Source: Rickettsiaceae bacterium (lineage in GTDB: Bacteria; Pseudomonadota; Alphaproteobacteria; Rickettsiales; Rickettsiaceae). From it: a stretch of 6,048 bases of DNA. Within the stretch, counting starts at the first letter, position 1, and each line of letters opens with the position of its first letter. The position numbers were made by a program, and so were the translations under genes. Below, piece after piece: positions 1 through 6,048 of this stretch. The notes beneath the pieces are model-generated. The model worked only from the letters and a program-made list of their open reading frames with translations. It made no database searches and was not told the origin of the DNA. Where the stretch lies: NCBI GenBank assembly GCA_021741285.1, contig JAIOYD010000102.1, forward strand, positions 1-6,048, given 5' to 3'.

Positions 1-26
1 CAAGTTTCAGGGTTACCTGAAACTTG
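1..26. repeat. Perfect 11-bp inverted repeat (hairpin) at window edge
   Basis: CAAGTTTCAGG (1-11) and CCTGAAACTTG (16-26) are exact reverse complements around the 4-base loop GTTA. As RNA this would be a stable hairpin. The only T-run after it on the plus strand is a short ATTT, so it is a poor intrinsic terminator in that direction; the other direction runs off the window. It could be the terminator of an upstream gene or one copy of a small dispersed palindromic repeat. The structure is seen directly; its role is inference. Confidence 0.7.
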
Positions 27-42
27 ATTTCTAATCCTGAAT

Positions 43-82
43 CAATGCCATTCGTAGTTAACTTTTGGGATGGCTGGCATTG
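43..82. repeat. 8-bp inverted repeat with 24-base loop
   Basis: CAATGCCA (43-50) pairs exactly with TGGCATTG (75-82). A competing pairing GCCAT (47-51)/ATGGC (70-74) is also possible, and the loop contains the palindrome AGTTAACT (56-63). It follows the 1-26 hairpin directly, so both may belong to one structured or repetitive stretch upstream of the tlc promoter. An 8-bp match at this distance could arise by chance. Confidence 0.35.
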
Positions 83-134
83 TTTATAAAATATAACTCT
101 CCGGTATTGAGGGTAAGACTATTTTTTTTAGTTC

Positions 135-163
135 TTGACTAAATGTACTTGTGTATCTAATAT
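135..163 (+). promoter_or_regulatory. Sigma-70-type promoter of the tlc transporter gene
   Basis: The -35 box TTGACT (135-140; 5 of 6 consensus bases) and -10 box TAATAT (158-163) are separated by exactly 17 bases. Transcription would start near 169-171, giving a leader of about 38 bases before the ATG at 208. This is the best promoter match in the window. It places the transcript start downstream of the in-frame GTG at 151, so that codon would not be in this transcript. A possible second -10 (TATAAA, 85-90) lacks a good -35. Confidence 0.65.
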
Positions 164-207
164 ACAGACCTAGCCGATGGGAAAACATTTGGGTTAGAGC
201 TATACTT

Positions 208-1776
208 ATGACGCATATTTCAGAAAACGATTCGAACATAACAAAAATTTCTGAAATTATTTCTCCTACATCTTCAAAATTTATAAAATTCCTAGATTAT
301 ATTTGGCCAGTTTATAAGAACGAGCTACCGAAGTTTTTATCTATTACACTTCTAATGTTCTGTATATTGGGGATTCAAAACTTAATCCGTGCCATGAAGG
401 ATAGTGTAATCAACACTATGATTGGTGTAGAAACAATTTCATTTCTTAAGTTCTGGGGCGTGCTTCCTGCCTCATTTATAGTGGCAATTATCTATGTTAA
501 ATTAGTAAGTGTCATGAAGGGAGAAAGTATATTCTACCTTATAATGTCTGTATTTCTGAGCTTCTTTTTCTTATTTGCTTTTTATCTATTTCCTAATCAT
601 GATCTAATTCATTTATCTCCGGAGACTGCGAATAAATTGGTAGCCAGTTTTCCGAATTTAAAATGGTTTATATTGCTTTTATCTAATTGGAGTTTCTCTT
701 TATTTTATGTAATAGCAGAGCTATGGCCAAGCGCTGTGTTTGCTCTTTTATTTTGGCAATTTGTGAATAAAATTACATCAGTAGATGAGTCTAAAAGATT
801 CTATCCTCTTTTTGGGTTGTTAGGGCAAACAGGGCTGTATTTAACTGGAACATTTTTAGTAAATTTGCAGGCTATAAATGATTACTTCACTAATATATAT
901 GGGCTTGGGGGAGGGACAAGTGTGGTCTCAATTAAAATAGTTATGTCTGTTGTTACGATCCTTGGAATAATAGTGCTTGGATCATTTTGGATCCTGAACC
1001 ATAAGATTTTAGATGTTGCTACGGCAGAAAATCTTCAATTTAGAGTCAAGAAAAATCAGCTTACTTTAAAAGAAAGCTTTAAGATGATTATTCAATCAAG
1101 ATATATAAGGTTGATCACAATTTTACTTATTTGCTATGGTATCGCCATTAATATGGTTGAAGGACCGTGGAAAGCAGAAGCTGCCAAAATATATAAGACT
1201 CCAACTGAATTTGCAGCGTTTATAGGCAATTACCTAAGTTACACTGGCATATTGACAATTTTCTTTGTATTGCTTGGCTCAAATATTGTGAGAATGTTAG
1301 GGTGGTTTTCAGCTGCAGTAATAACTCCTATTATGGTTTTGGTTACAGGTCTTGGCTTTTTTGTTGTTGCAAATTTTGATCCTGTTGCAACTTATATGAT
1401 GATGTCATTTGCCTTTACTGATCCCATTATGTTAGCCATTGTCATTGGTGCAATTCAGAATGTACTTAGTAAATCAAGCAAATATACTTTATTTGATTCT
1501 ACCAAAGAAATGTCATATGTTCCTCTTGATGAGCAGCTTAAAACTAGAGGTAAAGCTGCAGCTGATATGATTGGTACTAAGCTTGGCAAGTCCACTAGTG
1601 CGTTGTTACAATCAATGATATTTGTTATCTTTCCAGCCGCTACGTACTCTTCAATCTCTGTATATTTGATGTGCATATTTACAGTAGTGTGTATCATCTG
1701 GGTATGGGCAGTGTTACAACTAAATAAAGAATATACTAATGCCTGCAACTCTCGCGGCGATGAGAGCTTTTTCTAA
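208..1776 (+). CDS. tlc: Tlc-family nucleotide transporter (ATP/ADP translocase family, Tlc4-like)
   Basis: This is an inner-membrane carrier of the rickettsial/plastid nucleotide transporter family, which exchanges nucleotides with the host cytoplasm. From ATG 208 the protein has 522 residues; rickettsial Tlc proteins are about 500. About 11-12 hydrophobic segments are visible, roughly at residues 42-62, 78-98, 108-128, 152-186, 203-222, 242-263, 300-316, 335-357, 365-389, 395-416 and 466-505. Family blocks with conserved charges are IRAMKDS (60-66), IAELWP (169-174), ESKRFYPLFG (194-203), VEGPWK (317-322), FDSTKEM (429-435) and GTKLGKS (456-462). From memory it is closest to rickettsial Tlc4 (shared IQNLIRA.KDS, SFLKFWGV and IYKTPTE blocks), a paralogue reported to carry CTP, UTP and GDP rather than ATP/ADP; this subtype is inference. 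The start is ATG 208, not the in-frame GTG 151: the promoter lies over 151, and the 208 N-terminus aligns with the family. The ribosome site is weak (AGAG 196-199, 8 bases upstream). The C-terminal tail after LNKEYT appears unusual. Confidence 0.95.
   Translation: MTHISENDSNITKISEIISPTSSKFIKFLDYIWPVYKNELPKFLSITLLMFCILGIQNLIRAMKDSVINTMIGVETISFLKFWGVLPASFIVAIIYVKLVSVMKGESIFYLIMSVFLSFFFLFAFYLFPNHDLIHLSPETANKLVASFPNLKWFILLLSNWSFSLFYVIAELWPSAVFALLFWQFVNKITSVDESKRFYPLFGLLGQTGLYLTGTFLVNLQAINDYFTNIYGLGGGTSVVSIKIVMSVVTILGIIVLGSFWILNHKILDVATAENLQFRVKKNQLTLKESFKMIIQSRYIRLITILLICYGIAINMVEGPWKAEAAKIYKTPTEFAAFIGNYLSYTGILTIFFVLLGSNIVRMLGWFSAAVITPIMVLVTGLGFFVVANFDPVATYMMMSFAFTDPIMLAIVIGAIQNVLSKSSKYTLFDSTKEMSYVPLDEQLKTRGKAAADMIGTKLGKSTSALLQSMIFVIFPAATYSSISVYLMCIFTVVCIIWVWAVLQLNKEYTNACNSRGDESFF
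1749..1772 (+). terminator. Terminator-like hairpin overlapping the tlc 3' end
   Basis: CTCTC (1749-1753) pairs with GAGAG (1762-1766), extendable by a G-U pair (1754/1761), leaving the 6-base loop CGGCGA. After one C comes a run of five T (1768-1772). This stem plus T-run has the form of a Rho-independent terminator but lies inside the coding region, with the tlc stop codon TAA at 1774-1776 just after it. If functional, RNA would end at about the stop codon, which would be unusual. The stem is short, so confidence is moderate. Confidence 0.4.
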
Positions 1777-1835
1777 ATAGATTACGATTAAGTTTAATAA
1801 ACCCTCCTTATGATCCTAATAATAATTTTATAGGT

Positions 1836-1934
1836 GAAGAAGGGCAATTGTCGGTGTATAAGGTGAAGATCTAACAATGAATTTAATGTTCCAAGAAGAT
1901 GTTTCGTGCCAAAAATCAATTGGACAATTTCTTC
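1836..1934. repeat. Imperfect long palindrome in tlc-ppdK spacer
   Basis: GAAGA (1836-1840) pairs with TCTTC (1930-1934), and AATTGTC (1846-1852) with GACAATT (1923-1929), leaving AGGGC (1841-1845) as a bulge. Near the centre, 1874-1891 (AACAATGAATTTAATGTT) is itself a near-palindrome with one mismatch and one G-T pair. The nested arrangement of about 100 bases recalls rickettsial palindromic elements, but I cannot match it to a known family, and the intervening arms do not pair well. Chance in AT-rich DNA is possible. Confidence 0.3.
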
Positions 1935-1990
1935 GCTTGGGCAGTGGTGGCAACATTATAACTTTTTAAACTAAAAATACTCTATTTTGA

Positions 1991-2019
1991 TTGAAGGAAG
2001 ATAATAAATATTGTATAAG
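1991..2019 (+). promoter_or_regulatory. Candidate promoter of ppdK-prfA
   Basis: TTGAAG (1991-1996; four of six -35 consensus bases) and TATAAG (2014-2019; five of six -10 bases) are 17 bases apart. Transcription would start near 2026 and leave a leader of about 58 bases before the ppdK ATG. An alternative, TTCAAG (2029-2034) with TATAGT (2052-2057), also has 17-base spacing but a poorer -35. AT-rich DNA produces many such matches, so this is a best candidate rather than a firm call. Confidence 0.4.
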
Positions 2020-2083
2020 CTGCTAGAGTTCAAGACGCGATTACGCATTTTTATAGTATCTTCTTATTACAAGGCATTTTTCC

Positions 2084-4743
2084 ATGGACAAGCTAATATA
2101 TTATTTCAGCAAGTCGACGTCGGATGGGGACTCTTCAATGAAAAATATACTGGGAGGCAAGGGAGCTAATCTAGCTCAAATGTGCAAACTTGGGCTTCCA
2201 ATACCCCCTGGATTCACGATATCAAGTAAACTTTCTATAAAATATACTTCAAAGCCTTTGCATTTAACAGAAAAATTTCTGCAGGAATTACATCAATATA
2301 TCAATAAATTAGAGCAAGAAGTTGGTAAAAAATTGGGAGGAAGCACAAATCCATTGCTGATCTCAGTTAGGTCCGGAGCTAAGGTATCAATGCCTGGAAT
2401 GATGGATACTATACTTAATCTTGGTATGAATGATGAAGTTGCTGCAGCATTGGCAAAGACAACATCAAACCCTAAATTTGCTTATGATAGTTACAGGCGC
2501 TTTTTAGAGATGTTTGCTACTGTTGTTTTTGAGATTTCAAGTTATCATTTCGAAGAAATCCTTGAAAATCATAAAGATAGCCACAATATCAGCAAAGATA
2601 GTGATTTAACTGAAGAAGATTTAAAAGAGATAATTATTGCATATAAGGCTGTAATTAAAAAATATACTGGAAAAGAATTTGAATCAGACCCAATCCTGCA
2701 ACTCAAATGTGCTATTGAAGCAGTACTAAAATCGTGGATGAGTCCAAGAGCAATAGCTTATCGCGCGATTCACAATATCGACGATGATATGGGCACAGCA
2801 GTAACCATTCAATCCATGGTATTTGGTAATAAAGGGGATGACTCTGCTACGGGTGTGGTATTCACTCGAAATCCATCAACTGGAGAGAGAAAAATTTTTG
2901 GTGAATTTCTTATTAATGCACAAGGCGAGGACGTCGTTGCAGGCATTAGAACCCCTTTTCCTATATTAGCATCTAATGGTGGTGATGGTGGGTCAATGCA
3001 AGAGCAAATGCCCCAGCAATATGAAGAACTAGTTCAAGTATGTGATAGGCTTGAGTTGCATTTCAAAGATATGCAAGATATTGAATTTACCATTGAAGAA
3101 GGTCAATTATACATTTTGCAAACAAGAAGAGGGAAACGATCAGCAGCATCTGCTGTAAAAATAGCTGTTGATATGGTAAACGAAGGAGTCATCGATAAGT
3201 GTGATGCTTTGATGAGAATAGAGCCTGCTTCTTTGAATCAATTACTGCATACAGCGATTGATTACTCGTCAAATCCACAAGTGATTGCAACTGGCTTGCC
3301 TGCCTCGCCTGGTGCAAATACTGGTATAGTTGTTTTCTCTCCCTATGACGCAGAAGAATTAGCTCATCATCACAAAGTAATTTTAGTACGAAATGATACT
3401 AGCCCAGAGGATATCAAGGGTATGCATGTTTCTGTTGGAATAGTTACTGCGCGTGGGGGCATGACATCTCACGCTGCTGTAGTTGCAAGAGGTATGGGCA
3501 AGCCATGCGTATGTGGTATCAATGGCTTGATAGTTAATGAGAAGCAAAAGATATTTACTACCTCTTCTGGTTATCAAATTGCTCAAGGTGATACCATAAC
3601 GATAGATGGGTCAACTGGCAAAATTATTATTGGTGATGTAAAGCTGGTAGAACCAGGTTTTTCAGCAGAATTTAATAATATACTAGAATGGGCTGATCAA
3701 GAAAGAAGACTGGATGTTAGGGCTAATGCTGAAACTGCTCTTGATGCGACTGTAGCACTGAAATTTGGTGCAAGCGGTATAGGGCTATGCAGAACAGAGC
3801 ATATGTTTTTTGACAATAAAAAAATTCCGCTGGTCCGAGAGATGATCATAGCACAAACTTATGAACAAAGAATCAGTGCTATTGAAAAGCTAAAACCACT
3901 GCAAGTGGCTGACTTTAAATCTTTATTTGAAATTATGGCCGGCAAGCCTGTTAATATTAGGCTTCTTGATCCGCCACTACATGAATTTCTGCCAACTGAG
4001 GAAAAAGATAAATTAGAGCTTGCTGATGCTTTGAATATATCGATTTCTGTTATAGACCATAGGCTGCACGCATTACATGAGATAAATCCTATGCTTGGTC
4101 ATAGGGGATGTAGGCTTGGTATTTCATATCCAGAGATATACATCATGCAAGTAGAGGCAATACTTGAAGCAATTTTTCAGGTGCAATCAGAGCAAAACAC
4201 TTATTGTATTTTAGAACTAATGATACCTTTGATTTCTGATGTAAAAGAGTTAAAAAGAATAAATGCTTACGTACGAGAAACCATTAACTCACTGGAAGTA
4301 AAGCACCAAACCAAATTCAACGTAAAGCTTGGAACAATGATCGAATTACCTAGAGCCGCGTTAACAGCTGATAAAATTGCAAATCATGTTGAGTATTTCA
4401 GTTTTGGTTCAAATGATTTGACGCAAACGACATATGGTATCTCAAGAGATGATATTAGCTCCTTTTTACCTGACTATATAGATCAAAAAATATTTGTGCA
4501 TGATCCATTTTCTCAAATCGATATTGAGGGTGTAGGAAAGCTTATTCAAATGGCTATTGAAAAAGGGAAATCAGTTAATCCAGGTCTTACAGTTGGGGTC
4601 TGTGGCGAGCATGCTGGTGATCCTTACTCAATTGATTTTTTCCATCTTGCGGGTCTTGATTATATTTCCTGTTCTCCATATCGTATTCCAATAGCACGCA
4701 TTGCTGCTGCTCGAAGTAAAATTATGTCATCAAGAAGGTACGA

Positions 4744-4747
<4 letters not shown>
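2084..4747 (+). CDS. ppdK: Pyruvate, phosphate dikinase (EC 2.7.9.1)
   Basis: This cytoplasmic enzyme reversibly converts pyruvate + ATP + Pi into PEP + AMP + PPi. At 887 residues it is slightly longer than the usual ~875 and spans all three domains. The N-terminal ATP-grasp domain (about 1-350) has GGKGANL with Lys26, SVRSGAK with Arg96, Glu334 and Gln346. The central swivelling domain (about 400-520) has [12 protein letters not shown] with the phospho-accepting His463. The C-terminal PEP/pyruvate barrel (about 540-880) has Arg570 (CRTEH), Arg626 (IRLLDPP), Glu754, Asn777-Asp778 and the catalytic Cys840 (VCGEHAGDP). The barrel residues sit nine positions after the numbering of the Clostridium symbiosum enzyme throughout, so no internal indel affects that domain. 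AAGG (2071-2074) lies 9 bases before the ATG. With glycolysis probably reduced, PPDK may make PEP from pyruvate or recover ATP from PPi; which direction dominates cannot be told here. Its last codons overlap prfA. Confidence 0.97.
4732..4738 (+). promoter_or_regulatory. Shine-Dalgarno site for prfA inside ppdK
   Basis: AAGAAGG lies 5 bases before the ATG at 4744, within the last codons of ppdK. It is the clearest ribosome site in the window and supports the ATG that overlaps the ppdK stop codon (ATGA, 4744-4747) as the real prfA start. Ribosomes ending ppdK could reinitiate here. Confidence 0.65.
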
Positions 4748-5802
<1,055 letters not shown>

Positions 5803-5811
<9 letters not shown>

Positions 5812-5830
5812 TCAAAACTCTCTATTTTTT
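5803..5830 (+). terminator. Weak terminator-like hairpin at prfA end
   Basis: GAGGTTT (5803-5809) can pair with AAAACTC (5814-5820), giving six base pairs and one G/A mismatch around the 4-base loop AGTC. The sequence then runs TCTA and six T (5825-5830). It spans the prfA stop codon (5809-5811). The stem is AT-rich and imperfect, so termination would be leaky at best, but it is the only candidate for ending the ppdK-prfA transcript. Confidence 0.3.
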
Positions 5831-5984
5831 CTTTGCATAATTTTTCAACTAATTTGTGGAAATTTTTGACCATGATTGCCATTTCAGCCAGCTCTTCTTC
5901 GGTTACTTGATAGTCTCTTCGTCAGAAGTCTCTTTAGCTGAATTAGCAAGGGATTTTACTATATAAACTACTTAGGAAATCCAT
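5808..5984 (-). pseudogene. Frame-disrupted small gene, unknown function
   Basis: The minus strand reads as plausible protein in pieces. From 5921 down to the stop TAA (5810-5808) an open frame contains YQVTEEELAEMAIMVKNF and then HKLVEKLCKEKIESFD, charged and helix-like, as in many small bacterial proteins. Immediately upstream, in another frame, 5971-5906 reads VKSLANSAKETSDEETIK. Further upstream, ATG at 5984 opens MDFLSSLYSKIPC in the first frame again. Joined, these would make one protein of about 60 residues interrupted by two frame changes that cancel out (near 5945-5957 and 5906-5921). I read it as a decayed gene; I do not recognise the family. Its stop overlaps the prfA stop, convergently. 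It could instead be chance coding-like sequence, but the amino acid make-up of the 3' part argues against that. Confidence 0.45.
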
Positions 5985-6000
5985 AAGAAAATGGTATAAT
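5972..6000 (+). promoter_or_regulatory. Extended -10 promoter for the downstream gene
   Basis: TATAAT (5995-6000) is a perfect -10 box and is preceded by TGG (5992-5994), making an extended -10 (TGnTATAAT). The -35 position holds only TTAGGA (5972-5977, 17-base spacer), weak, as is allowed for extended -10 promoters. Transcription would start near 6007, about 23 bases before the ATG at 6030. The -10 lies in the loop of the 5977-6023 inverted repeat. Confidence 0.55.
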
Positions 6001-6023
6001 TAGCGTATAAAGCTTATGGATTT
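5977..6023. repeat. 11-bp inverted repeat flanking a -10 box (possible operator)
   Basis: AAATCCATAAG (5977-5987) and CTTATGGATTT (6013-6023) are exact reverse complements separated by 25 bases. The left arm lies between the -35 and -10 positions, and the right arm just downstream of the expected transcript start. Only the right arm would be in the plus-strand RNA, so the repeat is better explained as a DNA-level operator than as an RNA hairpin for that transcript. It could also be an AT-rich transcript-end hairpin for read-through from prfA. Confidence 0.6.
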
Positions 6024-6029
6024 TAAATT

Positions 6030-6048
6030 ATGCCTATAGAAAATATTA
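6030..6048 (+). CDS. Start of a plus-strand gene, truncated by window end
   Basis: ATG at 6030 opens MPIENI and stays open to the last base. An in-frame stop TAA (6024-6026) lies just upstream, so translation could not begin earlier in this frame. The extended -10 promoter 30 bases upstream supports a gene start here. The ribosome site is poor (GGA, 6018-6020). Six residues are too few to name a product. Confidence 0.4.

Larger units (their letters stand above)
1777..2083. other. Intergenic region tlc-ppdK, no convincing gene
   Basis: These 307 bases hold no reading frame I would call a gene. Two short overlapping frames exist. One is plus-strand, 30 codons (1877-1969, starting MNLMFQEDV), with AGGTGA at 1861-1866 ten bases upstream of its ATG. 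The other is minus-strand, 42 codons (1956 down to 1828, starting MLPPLPKRR), with no ribosome site. I do not recognise either; they lie on opposite strands of the same DNA, so at most one is likely real. The region also holds an imperfect palindrome and the probable ppdK promoter, listed separately. It is best read as decayed sequence plus a promoter. Confidence 0.6.

Noticed and set aside
45..89. Short plus-strand frame starting MPFVVNFWDGWHCL
   Set aside because: It has 14 codons, no ribosome site, lies inside an inverted repeat, and has no recognisable similarity.
151..207. In-frame GTG start 57 bases upstream of the chosen tlc ATG
   Set aside because: It is overlapped by the -10 region of the strong promoter, has no ribosome site, and its residues do not fit the family N-terminus.
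1455..1748. 97-codon minus-strand open frame within tlc
   Set aside because: It lies wholly antisense to well-conserved Tlc coding sequence; composition is typical of a shadow frame.
1764..1874. Plus-strand frame with LINPPYDPNNN, recalling the NPPY motif of methyltransferases such as PrmC
   Set aside because: There is no start codon, it begins inside tlc, and nothing around the four residues resembles a methyltransferase. Four residues are not evidence.
2026..2036. GTTCAAGAC resembling a tRNA T-loop
   Set aside because: No acceptor stem, anticodon arm or CCA-side pairing can be found around it.
2037..2052. GCG-ATTA-CGC hairpin followed by five T, as a terminator
   Set aside because: The stem has only three base pairs, and it lies between the candidate promoter and the ppdK start, where a terminator makes little sense.
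3383..3586. 67-codon minus-strand open frame within ppdK
   Set aside because: It is antisense to the conserved phosphohistidine domain of PPDK; a shadow frame.

Overview
This AT-rich window looks like a chromosome segment of an obligate intracellular alphaproteobacterium of the order Rickettsiales (a Rickettsia relative or a related endosymbiont). The main reason is a Tlc-type nucleotide transporter, a family largely confined to energy-parasitic bacteria and plastids. AT-rich codon use, short degraded intergenic DNA and a decayed reading frame fit this. Genus is inferred from protein resemblance recalled from memory, not from a search.

Layout. Positions 1-150 are non-coding, with a perfect hairpin at the left edge and a strong sigma-70-type promoter (135-163). 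Positions 208-1776 (+) encode the Tlc transporter; the promoter position argues for the ATG at 208 rather than the in-frame GTG at 151. A terminator-like hairpin lies over the end of this gene. Positions 1777-2083 hold no convincing gene, but contain a loose palindromic element and a candidate promoter. Positions 2084-4747 (+) encode pyruvate, phosphate dikinase (ppdK) with every catalytic residue I checked in place. Positions 4744-5811 (+) encode peptide chain release factor 1 (prfA), which overlaps ppdK by ATGA and so is probably translationally coupled to it. The last 237 bases carry a weak terminator-like hairpin, a broken small gene on the minus strand, an 11-bp inverted repeat enclosing an extended -10 promoter, and the first codons of a plus-strand gene cut off by the window end.

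How the genes fit together. The transporter exchanges nucleotides with the host cytoplasm. PPDK interconverts AMP + PPi + PEP with ATP + Pi + pyruvate, so both genes bear on nucleotide and energy supply in a cell expected to have reduced central metabolism. RF1 is a housekeeping translation factor that appears to be carried on the ppdK transcript. I see no mobile element, RNA gene, CRISPR array or novel defence system. The points most worth a second look are in the non-coding DNA: the 3' palindrome with its promoter, the frame-disrupted minus-strand gene, and the palindromic element between tlc and ppdK.
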